Below, piece by piece: positions 11,377 to 23,237 of a stretch of DNA of 64,000 nt. This stretch comes from Vanrija pseudolonga (taxonomy: Eukaryota > Basidiomycota > Tremellomycetes > Trichosporonales > Trichosporonaceae): contig NC_085849.1 of assembly GCF_020906515.1 (NCBI RefSeq), forward strand, positions 2,666,001 to 2,730,000. Direction: 5' to 3'. Positions within the stretch are counted from its first letter, which is position 1; each line of letters begins with the position of its first letter. A program made the position numbers and the translations under genes. The notes beneath the pieces were generated by a model. It was not told where the DNA came from. It made no database searches and saw nothing but the letters and a program-made list of their open reading frames with translations.

Positions 11377-11908
11377 GCGGCTGCGAGCGGAGAAAGCGAG
11401 TAGCAATGCGGGGTGCAGTCTAAGCGACAGCCCGCGTGTAGAACGTAGATTGATCATGGTTGTGAATTATGAAATGCAATGCATCTGGCGTGGTTGGTGT
11501 TGGTGGGTGTTGGTGTAGATGAGCCTGGTTGTGGTGATTGGCATCGTTTGTGCCACCTGGTTAAGGATGCAGAGGTTGGGATCCTGGGCCGCAATTCAGA
11601 CGACTCTCCACCGCGCTGAGACGATACGTGCTCGCTGGATACGACCATGCTCGCGAGAACGTCTCCATCCTCGGTGCTACCGGCGTGGACAGCCCGCACC
11701 ATCAAGTCAGTCGTAGTCAGTGCCAGCGTCCCAGCTGGTGCCACCCCACCGCTACACCCTCCCCCGCAAATTCTCGTGCGCAACATCCCAGCATACACAC
11801 AACAGACAGTGTGAGAAATCGTGCATCCCAATGTGTAGGAACGCCACATGCCAGACCACGGTGGTGAACCCAGCAACCACAAGCCCTGCTCTACCTCCCA
11901 GCAGACGC
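11377..11908. other. Convergent intergenic region
   Basis: 532 bp between two convergent genes (AIM34-like and RPL18), so it should hold both 3' ends. No RNA gene or protein-like frame was found. Confidence 0.5.
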
Positions 11909-12593
11909 TTACTTGTGGGACGACTTGATCTTGAAGCCGCGCGACGCCCTGCGACCACGAGCAGCCTCGAACTTGCGGCCCTTGGACTCGATGTAGGGCT
12001 TGCCGCCCTTGAGGGGGCCACCGAAGTGGGCGACGGCCTCACGGACGTTGCGCTTTCCACGGAGGAGGACAGTGTTGGAGCCGGTGGGGGCGCGGAGGGC
12101 GAGCTGGTCGAGGGTGATGGCCTCACCGCCGGCGGCGACGATGCGGGCGCGGACAGAGTTGGAGAAGCGGAGGGCGGCGATCGAGAGCTTGGGGACAGCC
12201 TCGAAACGCTCGTCGTCGAGGACCGAGCCGACAACGACAACAGTCTTCGAGTTGTCGGGGTTCGAGCCGCGGGTCTCCTTGACAATGCGCGAGATCGAGA
12301 TGGGAGGGCGGTTGATCTGGGGTGTGGGTTAGGGTGTGTTGCAGATTTGTGAGCAGACGCCGCGAGCGTCACCAGGTTGTGCTCTCGCTTCCTGGCGATC
12401 GCTCGCGCCGCCCGCTCTCCCGACTAACCTTCGACATGAAGAGGCGGCGGAGGACAACCTTGTTGAAGCGCGAGTCGGTACGGCGCGCAAGGAAGCGGTA
12501 AAGCTTCACAAGGAGGAGGAGGTAGGGGTCCTCCGACTTGGGGGCCTGGCGAGCGCCCTTCTTGACGTGGTGGCGCTTGATGTCGATACCCAT
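11909..12593 (-). CDS. RPL18: 60S ribosomal protein L18 (eL18)
   Basis: Large-subunit protein of the cytosolic ribosome. The N-terminus [20 protein letters not shown] is the hallmark of eukaryotic L18, followed by [18 protein letters not shown] and [13 protein letters not shown]. Exon 2 continues [28 protein letters not shown] and [12 protein letters not shown], and ends [13 protein letters not shown] exons 12593-12429 and 12316-11909 give 190 aa, the usual size. The sequence just before the ATG reads cccag, so a further intron probably ends exactly at the start codon and the leader exon lies upstream. Codon choice is strongly biased to C/G-ending codons, as expected for a highly expressed gene. 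Confidence 0.97.
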
Positions 12594-13681
12594 CTGGGAG
12601 GGGCGGGTTAGCTCGTGTCTGGGGAGGGCAAGTTGGGCCACTGCGTGTGGTCGGCGAGGTAGTTGGGCAGAACGACAATCGGCTCGCGAGATATTCGACT
12701 TCTGGGCGGTCATGTAGTAGTCGGTGCTCGCTCGACAGCGTCGCCAGGCTCATCGCGCACGGCACGACGCCGACGCTACGCTCATCCCGTCGTCCCTCCT
12801 CGCTGTCCCATCCTCTCCCGTCCCCATCGTCTCGTCCCTTCCCCTTCTCAAACTTTCGCGATGGTGTCGTCCGCCCTCGAATTTCGCATTATCGGGTCGC
12901 TGTCGCTGCGGTCGTCCGTCTTGCTGTCGCTGTCCGTGTCGTCGCCGTCGTCGCCGCACGCAGTGGTCCCTCGGTATAGCTCACCTTTTTTAGTCTTGCA
13001 GTCTACCGAACAAGAGGGAGATACTTTCAACGTCTCGTGCCGGACGCAATGCGCAGGATCCTGCAGCGGCGGGCAGTGTGGGTGGTGCTGCCAGTGGTGC
13101 TGCCGGCTGCCAGCCAGCCAGTCAGCCCAGCACGCAGGCAACCCAGCGCCTGACAGCCAGAGACCGATGGCATCGACGGGATCAAATTCTTTCGAAGGCG
13201 AGTTGAAATGCCGCTCGTATTTCCAGGCGGAGAGGGGTGTGGCATTTCTGTTGGCTGGTCGGCTGTAACTTGTAATCGCCTACGACTTCGGCCGTTCCTG
13301 GTGGACCCTGATTTTGTGCTTCGTTAGTGGCACCAGGTGTTGTTGCAGAGTGAAACCGGCATTTGATGGGGATCTGTGCGCCGAAGCGTCACACTCGTCG
13401 CATCAATGAGCAACAGGTCGATGCACAATGCCCAGATCATGTTGAATGACGATGGGCGCACAAATGCACGGGCCTTCAAGACACAAACATTGACAGCACA
13501 GAGAGAAATCAGTCGCGGTGCAAGCATCACTGGGTCATCCTTTGACTCCTACTCACTTACTACTACTACTACTCTCAACCTCGGTTCCAAGTTCACCTGT
13601 CACGCTCTCCCCCTCCACGCAGATAAGACCAACACATACGTTCTGCGACACTCTCGATCAAGATTACTACAAACCTCCACC
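12594..13681. other. Divergent intergenic region between RPL18 and the kelch membrane protein
   Basis: About 1.1 kb holding the leader of RPL18 (probably with a 5' UTR intron) on one side and the leader of the kelch gene on the other. A small open frame on the minus strand (13324-13530) and an in-frame upstream extension of the kelch gene were judged non-coding. A (TAC)n tract sits near 13558-13573. Confidence 0.5.
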
Positions 13682-16600
13682 ATGAGGCTCCTCGCTGCCC
13701 TCGTGGCTGGCGCACAACTGGCAACTGCAGCAACAACAGCAGCAGCAGCAGGGTACGTACAGCCACCAGCAGCGGCTCCGCTCACCTCGCTCAGCTGGGG
13801 CCAGAGCGGCGTCCTCCTCGGCCACACGTCCACACTCTTCATACAGGGCGGAAAGGTCGATACCCCGGGGTACACTTACACCTCGGCGCCGAACACGGCC
13901 GCGGCGCTCGTGCTCCCCCTCAACACCAGCTTCTCCGCCTCGTCCCCCCCGCTGGCGTCGCTCTCCACTCCGACTCCCCCAAACGCACCAGACTACGCTT
14001 GGGGGTGTATCGCCCCGACGTCATTCGATCCCACCACGTCGACATGGACACTGCTTGCGTTCGGCGGTGCCGGGCCATTCAACTCGGCCGCCCCCACCGG
14101 GGCCGACGATTCGGCGTGGACCGTGACACTCAACACGCACACCTCGTCGGTATCGCTCACGCACCAGCCTAGCGGGTGGGGCTCACAGCCGTCCCGCCGT
14201 CAGCACCTCGCCTGCGTGGCATACAACACCGGCGGGATGGTGTACATCACTGGCGGCCAGAGCACCAACGATGTCGGCGCGCCCTTTGCCACCGCGTTCG
14301 TGTTTGACCCCGCCACGAGCACGTTCCGTCCCCTCCCAGACCTGCCAGTGGCACTCTTCCACCACATGTCGGTCCTCCTCCCCAGTGGGATTCTGGTTGT
14401 CCTGGGCGGAGTGTACATTAACCAGCAAACGGGCATGCCGGCCATCCAACCCCTGTCGGTCGTGTTTACTCTCGACACGACCAACCCCAACGCAGGTTGG
14501 GTGACCGTTGCATTGTCGGGGCCGGTGCCGCCGGGCCGCCGCGGCGCAAGTGCCACCGTCATCACAAGTTCTGAGGTGTTTGTGTTTGGAGGAGCCGACG
14601 TGACGGCCCAAACGGCGTATGGAGACGCGTGGGTGCTCAATCTCAGTGGCGGCGGGAACTGGACCCAGGTCATTACTCAAGGTGGGCGTTCACTTCTAGC
14701 TTTTCTGGCCGTTGCTGACCTCCAGGCCCTTCGCCCCGCTTTGACCACACCGCGGCTGACGGTGGTAATGGTCAGGTCATCATCTACGGAGGTAGGTGTT
14801 GAGCATCTCTCGATGTTCTTACTCACCTGCCAGGCTACCCCGCCACCTCGTCTAACCCCGGCGTCGACATCATCCAAGTCACCCCGGCCTCGAGTGGCTC
14901 TGGCTCGGGCACAACTTCTGCCCCGCCCTCCGCCACCCCAGTCACCTCGTACACGCCACCTTCATCCTCGGACTCGAGCAGCAATGGCCAAGGCACGACC
15001 AACGGCGGCTCCTCCCCTGGAGCCTCCGCCGGTCTACCCACGGGCGTGGCTCCTGCCGTTGGCGGTGGCGGCCAGGCGTCTCTGACGTCAATGTGGCTAA
15101 CGACGACAGGTGGCGGTGCAACGGCGGCGGTGACGGGCGAGACTGAGAGTGCACCCTCGCCGACTGGCACATCGGCTATTCCACCAGCTGCAAAGCGGAA
15201 TGGCTTGACTTCCATGCAGGTCGCAGCGCTGGCCACGAGTGTGTCGATTATTGGCGCTGCCCTCCTCGGTATCTTCATCTGGCTCTGTTGCTTCCGCAGG
15301 CGACACCGATACTCGCACACCGACCGGGTCGAGGAGAAGGACCTGCCCGTGCTCCCCACCAGCAGGGGTCTGCTGGCATCAGATCCAACAGCCGACGACG
15401 ACCCGTGGGTCATCCCCAAGCGGAACGCGATGGCCGCGGCCCTCGGCGTGGGTATCTCCCGCGTGGCGACGACCATCCGCAAGGTATCTGGCGGGCCAGA
15501 GGCCGACGCATACACGCGCTTGCCAACAGGCCGGCCATCACGCGGCTTATCCCGCCACTCGACCAGACGCGTCGGCACCGGTATCATGCTAGTCGGCGCG
15601 ACGCCCAACGTCATGGAGGCCGAGGAGTTTGAGGACCTGCCCCAGCTCACGCCGATGGTGGCGACCGACTCGGCGCGTTCTCGCCGCTTTTCGATGCTGA
15701 GGAACGAAGACGTCGCGGTCCAGCGCGACCCGTGGGCTGGCATCTCTGATCGCGCGATCAACCGCGGATCAATTGACGAGTGGCACCCCGCACACAGTCT
15801 CCTCAGCCGCAACGGCAGCCGCCTCACCTCGCCCCCCGGCTCACCGATGACCCACGGCCCGGTCCCCACGCCCGTCGACTCGCTGCGTGGCGGACCCCCG
15901 CCCACCCCAGTCCCCGTCCACGTGCTGCTCAACGACACCGACCCATTCGCCGACGAGGCTGAGGCGCAGTCGGCCCTTGAGAACCTGCTGGCCTCGCGCA
16001 CCAGCACGTCCAAGTACCGCCTGCCCGACTTTGCTCCGGGCACGGGCGCCCCTCTGGCCGGCGGCATGGGCTCGCTCGTGTCCAAGTCGTATCGCCGTTC
16101 CCTCGACCTCTCAGTCACGCCTCCAGGATCTTATCTTCGTGCTGGCCCTTCGTCCCCACCTAGCCGGCAGAACCTCGAGACCTCGTCACTGCTCACGAGC
16201 CGCGGCCGCGCCTCGCTCGACGCGGGGTCCTACCTCGCCCCGTCCGACAGAAGAACGTCGGACAACTCGTATAGCTCGTACATGACGCCCAAGTCGATGA
16301 CCTCGTCGATGGAGCTTACCGAGGAGGCGGTCATCTCGCACGCGCGACTCGTGTCAAAATCGTCCGCGTCGATCGTCACCCCGTCGGTCGGCTCGCCCCC
16401 AACGACCGCTGCGTCGAGATCGTTCCAGGCCATCCCTGTGCTCACCCCACCATCGGGCAGCTCGCGATCAAGCGACATTCTCCGCCGCGTCTCAGGTGGG
16501 ATCAAGGACGCGACCCGTCGCCTGAGTGGCATGACGCCGCCGGCTCCCGTGCGAGAGGAGGACATCCGCGACCCAGCACCGCAGCCGTCTCTCTGGCCGC

Positions 16601-17799
16601 TGCAGCTCACCGGCGACTCTTCCGAGCGTAGCCATGTCGACGACGACTCGCCGACGACCGACTTCACCCCGCTCGACCTGTTCGCTCCCCTCAGATCGAT
16701 TCGTCTCGACAGCTATGCGTCGATGAACACGCTCGGCACGGCACGCAGCATGACCGACATGATGGTCGTGCAGCGCGACCACGCTGATGACGTCAGTGCC
16801 GAGGTCATCCTCGACGAGACGGGGACGCCGCAGTCGTCGGTCAACTCGAGGACGACGTTCGTCACCGCGCACCAGTCTATCGCGTCGCGCAACTCTCGCG
16901 CCTCGCGCAGCTCGATCCCGCACACGCCTCCTCGGCAGGTCCGCGAGGCCGATGAATGGGAGGAGGAGGTCGACGAGCTGCTGCATCCCGAGGGCGAGCA
17001 CCACACGCCCAAGTCGGGCCGCTCGGGGCTGTCAGGCCACACCTTTGGATCAGTGTACACGTCGGCTTCGTCGACCGAGGTGCTGCCAGCGACCAGCCCA
17101 CCCTCGAGCCCGGCTCGACAGGCCCCCGCGTCGGAGAGCGCCACGCCACGCCCGCTCACTCCCATCCCGTCGACTCCACCGCCGCGCGTGTCCCCCGGCC
17201 TCGTCTTCGCCACGCCCCCGCGCGTGACATCGGCCGGCTCAGTCTTCGGCTCTCCGCCGCGCGCGATCTCGGCGTCATCGACGCCAGGGCGCACCGTCGT
17301 CTCGCCCACGCCGCGCCCCTTCGCCCCCTCAGCGCCGACGACCCCCTCGCGCCTCATCCCGCAGGTCGTGACCACCCCGCCGCCAAGCACGCCGACTCGG
17401 CGTCCCCTGCCCGTGACACCGTCGTCGTCGACCCTGTCGCACGCCGCACCGCCGCTGCTCGGCTCGCCCATCTCATCGTCATCGCCCACCAAGCCGCTCA
17501 CCCTGAAGCGAACGGCCGTCACGCCCGTGACGGCGCCAGCGGGAGCCACGCCGCCAACGGTGTCCTCCCCGGCTTCGGGCAGGAACCCCCGCCGTCCAGT
17601 CAAGGATGTGGTCGCGTCCATCAACCGCCGCGGCGGGGGCGTGCCGAGCCTGTTCGACTCGCCGACCGGCACATCGTCACAGTCGCCTACGACGTCGGCG
17701 TCGAGGAGCAGCTCGACCCGCTTCGAGACGGTGCACAAGGCGCCACTCAAGATTGCCAACCCTGACGCTCAGCAGCGCAAGGACAGTGGGGGCAGCTAG
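13682..17799 (+). CDS. Large single-pass membrane protein with kelch/galactose-oxidase-like ectodomain (about 1343 aa)
   Basis: Exons 13682-14681, 14726-14791 and 14834-17799. A signal peptide (MRLLAALVAGAQLATA) leads into kelch-type beta-propeller sequence over about residues 25-360. Repeated blade signatures are seen: LLAFGGAGPF, GMVYITGGQS, GILVVLGGVYI, EVFVFGGADV, QVIIYGGYP. A Ser/Thr/Gly-rich stalk follows, then a membrane span (VAALATSVSIIGAALLGIF) near residues 483-507 with a Cys-Cys-Phe-Arg-Arg-Arg stop-transfer. The rest, about 830 residues, is a cytosolic Ser/Pro/Thr-rich disordered tail. The layout resembles fungal kelch membrane proteins thought to sit at the cell surface. A signal from the ectodomain to the tail is a guess. 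The ATG at 13682 is chosen because it begins the signal peptide. Confidence 0.88.
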
Positions 17800-18608
17800 T
17801 CGTGGCGTGCGGCGGCAAATGGACCATGTTGAGTGATGCCTGAGTGACTGTGGTGGTACCCGTGACTCGTGACCTGTGCCTATGACCGTGATGAACGAGA
17901 CGAGAGCGACTCCAAATGTCGTACTAGAAGAGAGCGCGACTCCCAAATGCATCATTGTATATGAGACCTGGAACCTAGTCTATCGGATCGGGAGCGAGGG
18001 TGGGGTGCGATATGGAATTGGAGGAATCGGGCGGGCGGGCAGTCTAACCGAGGGAGTCAATAGGCGCACAAACAACTAGTCCCGACAAGCAATCGACTCC
18101 ACCCAACTGACGTCGACAAAGGCGGCGTCCGTCCATCACGATTCCGACTCGACAACGACGACAGCAACAGCAGCACCCCTCTATCGCCCCACCTCACTCG
18201 CGACTTATCTCTATCTCTTCTTCTGTATCTTCTCCCCCAACCCAGAGAACATGAACACCACCCGCACAACAGCACACACGACCACCTCGACACAGCCGCG
18301 CACATAGCCCGGACACACTCAGCTCTTGCCACCCAGCCCCGACCTCGCCCCCGCGCGCCCTGAGCGGCGCAGCCTACCACCACCCCGCCCCCCCCGCACC
18401 ACGACCGTTCGCGGCCTGTCTCCGCCTCGGCCGACGACGACAACGACGACGAGTACGAGGGTTCTCGCTACCAGCTAGTCGAGTCGACCTGCTCGCTCGA
18501 CACGACAGTACACCCACCAAACCCATCTCGACTTGACCATCGCTCTCTGAGCTCCACCCACCGGCCAGACACCTCAGCACCCACTCTGCCCGATAACCAC
18601 CCGACGAC
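17800..18608. other. Intergenic region and pyrimidine/CA-rich leader of the Atos-family gene
   Basis: About 800 bp. The last 500 bp are rich in C and A with few ATGs, which looks like a promoter plus long 5' leader for the gene at 18609. No protein-like frame was seen. Confidence 0.5.
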
Positions 18609-20142
18609 ATGACGATAACGATCCCCTCGCCCCCGGGGTACTCGTCCCCGTATGCGGCCTACTCCAGTACGTCTAGCTGACGGCTACGAGAGATGCCAGC
18701 TAACGCCCCCAGCCTCGCCGCTCCGCTCCTCGCCCCTCTCCCAGCCCCCCATCACGCCCGGGCTCAAGGCCAAGCGCTGCAAGTCGTCATCGGCGGGCAC
18801 AGCGGCCGGCGTGCCCATCCCGTCCCGCCGGCGCCCGTCCGCATCGACGACGCACCTCACGCCGTCGCCTTCGGCGCGCACGCCGCCGTCGCCCTCCGCC
18901 CTGTCGGCCACCACGCCGTCCCCGTCGTCCCTCTCCCGCTCGCACCCCCTGCTCGGGAGCTACCAGCTCTCGCTGCTCCACTCGCGCATGTCGCAGCACG
19001 CGCCGCATGCGACCGACCGCTTCGGCCTGCAGCTGCGCGCGATGGGCCGCGGCGCCGGGTGCCCCGCTGCCCTGCGCGCGCCTGCGCCCATTAGCCTCCC
19101 GCTAGCCGCGACGTACTACGACCTCGCGGGCGGCGCGGACGAAGCAGCGCCCAAGGCTGCTGGCGCCGCGGCCCACACGCCGTGGGTCGCAGACGTCGAC
19201 GTCGAGGGGTGGTACTTTGACCACTTTGGCGGCGCCGAGAGCTCGACCGCCCCGCCCGCGTTCCCGGGATACCGTGTCGCCGCGGTCGGCCAACTGCAGA
19301 TCCTCGTCCGCACCGCCACCGCCGCAGTCAAGGTGTTTGTGATTCCGTACGACCTGCGCGAGCTGGACGACGGCGCGCGCCTGCTCGCCCGCGAGCGGAC
19401 GTACGTGTCCCAGCCTGAGGCGGCGTCAGCGTCGACGACACCGCCTGAGGCGGCGTCAGCGTCGACGACACCGCCCCGAACGCGCGAGTGCCTGCGCTAC
19501 GCTGTCCAGCTGCAGTTTGCCTGCGCGACAGACAGCGACGGCGAGCGGGGATACTACGTCGCGCGGACGATCAAGCTGGTGTTCACCGCGTCCCCGCCGG
19601 AACGCGACGCGGCAGTGCGCACTGAGCGCGCAGACGAGGTCGTGCCCGCGCCCGCGCGTTCCCCGCCGACGAAGAAGACGCACGCGCAGCGCTCGTCGTT
19701 CTCGCGCACGTCGCTCGGCGGCGCGAACGGCAGGACGAAGGAGGACTGGGCGCTCATCCGCGCCAAGTGGCTCGCGCGGGTGCCTGCCGCCGACGCGGTG
19801 CGCGGGTTCACGCCCGAGCCCGACACGGTGAGAGGGTTCACGCCCGAGCCGGCGTCGCGGCCGACTACGCCGCTCGCGCCGCTTGCGAGCCCGCGCTCGC
19901 TGCTCAGCGCGCTCGCGCCGGCCGAGGAGCGCGAAGTGCGCTCGCGGTCCCGCTCGCCGTCTGTCGGCTCGGCCACGTCGCCCGACACACCGCTCGACGG
20001 TGCGCGCGCGCGCTTGCGCGCCGCTAGCCCCGTCACGCACCGCCGCAGAAGCCTCCGTGTCGAGCGCGAGCTGTCGGAGCGCCTCCGCGCCATGGAGCTG
20101 GGCAGCTCGGAGCCAGAGCATGCGCCCGAGTCTCTTGAATAG
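18609..20142 (+). CDS. Atos/FAM214-family protein (conserved Atos N-terminal and C-terminal domains)
   Basis: About 495 aa from a short first exon (18609-18666) and a long second (18713-20142). The core PLLGSYQLSLLHSRMSQH matches the N-terminal Atos motif (G-S-[FY]-x-x-S-L-L-x-x-R-M). The later VGQLQILVRTATAAVKVFVI followed by PYDLRELDDG matches the family's C-terminal motif. Proteins of this family are transcription or chromosome-segregation related in animals and fission yeast. The role here is inferred only from family. A predicted disordered Arg/Ser/Pro-rich tail follows. Between the two halves of the C-terminal domain there is a perfect 30-bp duplication that adds ten residues. The MTITIPSPPGYSS start is favoured because it joins in frame to the conserved exon. 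Confidence 0.8.
19414..19473 (+). repeat. Perfect 30-bp tandem duplication inside the Atos-family gene
   Basis: Two identical 30-bp units, 19414-19443 and 19444-19473, encode PEAASASTTP twice, in frame. Identity at every base suggests a recent slippage or duplication. Confidence 0.95.
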
Positions 20143-20462
20143 CCCACCTTGCACTGCCACATCAAACCACTCATCTGCCCTCTTGTTGTTGTTATAGCCT
20201 CGATCCGATGCATGTTGTTACACCCTCGCTCGCGAACTTCGCAGGCTGGTGGCTGGAGCACTCTGTTCCGGCGGAGCACAGCGGGCCGAGCTGTATCCGG
20301 TGGAGGTGGGTCGCATGGCGGCTCGTATGACGACGCGGTGCGCGGTATATCGGGGTCGTGTATCGCAACACACCTTGTATGCGGGCCATCCATCGCTGGT
20401 TCTTAAGCCCAGGGGCAGAGCCAAGCCCGCGCCGCCAGCATCCACACACGTCGACCACGACG
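20143..20462. other. Short intergenic region
   Basis: 320 bp between two tandem plus-strand genes: 3' end of the Atos-family gene and promoter of the beta-mannosidase. Nothing else seen. Confidence 0.5.
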
Positions 20463-23193
20463 ATGCCGACACGAACGCGCCTGGACACGGGGTGGAGCTA
20501 CACACAGCGCGCGAACGCTTCGTTTCCTGACGTCGTCGACGCCTGGCGCGCCTGCGCGCGCTTCCCGACCGACGTGCATGCCGAGCTCGAGGCGGCCGAG
20601 GTGATTGCGAACCCGCATCGGGGGATGAACGAGTGGGATGTGCAGTGTGAGTAGAGGGAGCGGCGCGCGCGACGCCTGACGCCGCCGCAGGGGTATCCGA
20701 GGCCGACTGGGCCTTCAAGACGACCTTCACTGCCCCCTCGTCTGGGCAGTACACCGACCTCGTCTTCGACGGGCTAGACACGTACTGCGCTATCCTGGTG
20801 AACGGGACGCAGGTCGCGACGACAGACAACATGTTCCGGTCCCATCGCGTACGCATCGCGCCGAAGGCAGGCACAAACTCGCTCGAGCTGGTCTTCGCGG
20901 CGCCGTGGACGCGCGCCAAGGCGCTCGAGGCGCAGCATGGCGCGCGCACCGTGTGGAATGGGGACGGGAGCCGCGTGTACGCGCGTAAAGCGCAATATGG
21001 CTGGGGGTGGGATTGGGGCCCGGCGATCCTCACTGTCGGGCCGTGGCGCGACGTGTGGCTCGAGGCCTTTGCGTACCGGCTCGACAATGTGCGTTTCGAC
21101 GCCGACGTCGAGGGCGCGGGGTATGACCGCGCGGTCCTGCGCGTCTTCACGCTCAATGTCGTGCCGGAGCCAAGCGACGCCGAGCGTGACAACCTGCGCA
21201 TCGCCTATACCCTCACGGACGGGGATGGAACGGTGGTGCACCAGAGCGTGCTCCCCCTCGACGACCTGCTCGACGTCGACCTGCAGGGCAAAGTCAAGCT
21301 GTGGTGGCCGGTACGGTACGGCGCGCAGCCGCTATACGAGCTAGACATCGCGCTCTTGTCGCCCGACGGGGCCACGCTCGCGGGGTACGCTTCGCGCGTG
21401 GCGTTCCGCCACGTGCGGCTCATCCGCGAGCCGCTGCCGCCTGTGACGAGCGCCGTCTTCTCCGACCCCGGGGGACAGTCGTTCGTGTTCCAGATTAACG
21501 GCGTGCGGATCTTTGCCGCCGGCGCGAACTGGATTCCTGGCGACACGAGCCTCAGCCGCATGAGCGCGGGCGACTATGCGAAATGGGTGAAGCGGCTCGC
21601 CGACGGCAACATGAACATGCTCCGCGTGTGGGGCGGCGGCGTGTACGAGTCGCCCGCGCTGTACGACGCGTGCGACCGCCTCGGCGTGCTCGTGTGGCAG
21701 GACTTCATGTTCGCGTGCGGGCTGTACCCGAGCTTCGACGTGTTCAACGCCAGCGTGAAAGCCGAGGCTGAGGACGCGGTGCGCCGCCTGCGCGTGCATC
21801 CGTGCGTTGTCATCTTTGCGGGGAACAACGAGGACTATACGCTCGCCGAGAGCGAGGGTGTGGCGGACTACGACGACGCGAGTGGGGACTATAGCGGGTC
21901 CAAGTTTCCAGCGTAAGTCGCGCCCGTGACGGCATTCGCAGCGTTCGCAAGCTCACGCTGCTGCCCAGTCGCCACATCTACGAGATCATCCTCCCGCGCG
22001 TCGTGGCGCGCGACTCGACGATCCCGTACGTCCGCGGCTCGCCGTACGGCGGGCGCACGTCCAACGACCCGACGACGGGCGATATCCACCAGTGGTCGGT
22101 CTGGCACGGGGCGCAGGAGCCGTGGTCCGCGTGGCCGCGGCTGGCCGGGCGCTTCGTGTCCGAGTTTGGCATGCAGGCGTGGCCGCATGCCCGCACCGTC
22201 AAGCAGTTCTTCGACGACCCCGAGACTGCCGAAGGCGACGCCCAGTGGTATCCGCAGAGCAGGGTCGCCGCACAGCACAACAAGGCGGCGGGGTTTGAGC
22301 GCCGCCTGGCCCTCTACCTCGCCGAGAACTTTCGCGGCACGCCCGACGCGGCCAGCGTAGCGGGATACGCGTACGCGACGCAGCTGGTCCAGAGCGAGGC
22401 GCTCGCGGCGGCGTACCGCGCCTGGCGAAGGAACTGGAAAGGCCGCGGGAGGGAGTATACCGCCGGCGCGCTCGTGTGGCAGCTTAACGACTGCTGGCCG
22501 TGCGTGTCGTGGGCGATTGTCGACTTTTATGGACGGGCGAAGCCGGCGTACTTCGCTATCAAGCGGGAACTGGAGCCCGTCGTCGTGGGCGTGAGTGGCG
22601 CCGCAGCGTCGAGCTAACCCCTGCCCCAGCTCCACCGCCGCGAGACCAAGACGTACGACGAGGCAAGTAACGCCCGCTACACCATCGCCCACACCCTCGA
22701 GATCTGGGCGGCCAACGCCACGCTGCGCGAGGAAAAGGTCACACTCGAGGTCGTGACCTACGAGCTGGGCACGGCAGCGCCGATCTCCCGCATGCGACTG
22801 GACGTCACGCTGCCGCCGAATGCGAGCACCGAGGTGTCCAGCGCCCCCTTGCCGGGGCAGGAGCCGCGCCACTCCGAGGCCGTGCCCCCGCGCCCTATTG
22901 TCGTGTCGGCGCGCGTGCTTGGCTCGGACGGTACGGTGCTGGCACGCACGGCCAACTGGCCCGAGCCGTACAAGTTCCTCGACCTGCCCGAGCCCGGCCT
23001 GCACCTCGACGTGAACGGCGACTCGGTCACCGTCAGCGTCACCGCACCACTTAAAGGCCTCGTGCTCGACGCCGACGCCGACCTCGAGTTCAGCGACCAG
23101 GCCCTAGACGTCTTCCCGCACGACCCGCAGACCGTCACCGCTCCCGGGCTCAACGGACGTCCAGTCCACGCCCGATACCTTGAGAACAAGTGA
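20463..23193 (+). CDS. Beta-mannosidase, glycoside hydrolase family 2, intracellular type
   Basis: Removes terminal beta-mannosyl residues from mannan- or N-glycan-derived oligosaccharides. Exons 20463-20646, 20691-21912, 21969-22590 and 22630-23193 give 863 aa, a normal GH2 mannosidase length. The N-terminal sugar-binding domain has WAFKTTFTAP, LVFDGLDTYCAILVNG and NMFRSHR. KAQYGWGWDWGP is the classic beta-mannosidase block. The catalytic barrel has GANWIPGD and MLRVWGGGVYE; the general acid/base Glu is in FAGNNEDY (about residue 440). The nucleophile Glu is in FVSEFGMQ (about 533), and WQLNDCWP closes the barrel. There is no signal peptide (MPTRTRLDTGWSY), so it is probably cytosolic, like fungal clade B enzymes. 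Confidence 0.95.
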
Positions 23194-23237
23194 TGTACAT
23201 GCTACTACAATGCAAATATGAGATTATGAATACGTTG

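Noticed and set aside
10147-11457. 436-codon minus-strand frame opposite the AIM34-like gene
   Set aside because: Antisense shadow; the plus strand has a presequence, SAP segment and membrane span with good introns.
11520-11620. Possible tRNA-like stretch downstream of the AIM34-like gene
   Set aside because: No acceptor stem pairing and no T-arm; only scattered tRNA-like words.
13324-13530. 68-codon minus-strand frame that looked slightly like a transposase end
   Set aside because: Too short, no catalytic or DNA-binding motif, no terminal repeats, and it overlaps the leader of the kelch gene.
14835-16118. 427-codon minus-strand frame inside the kelch gene
   Set aside because: Antisense of the stalk and tail coding sequence; no domain and no splice continuity.
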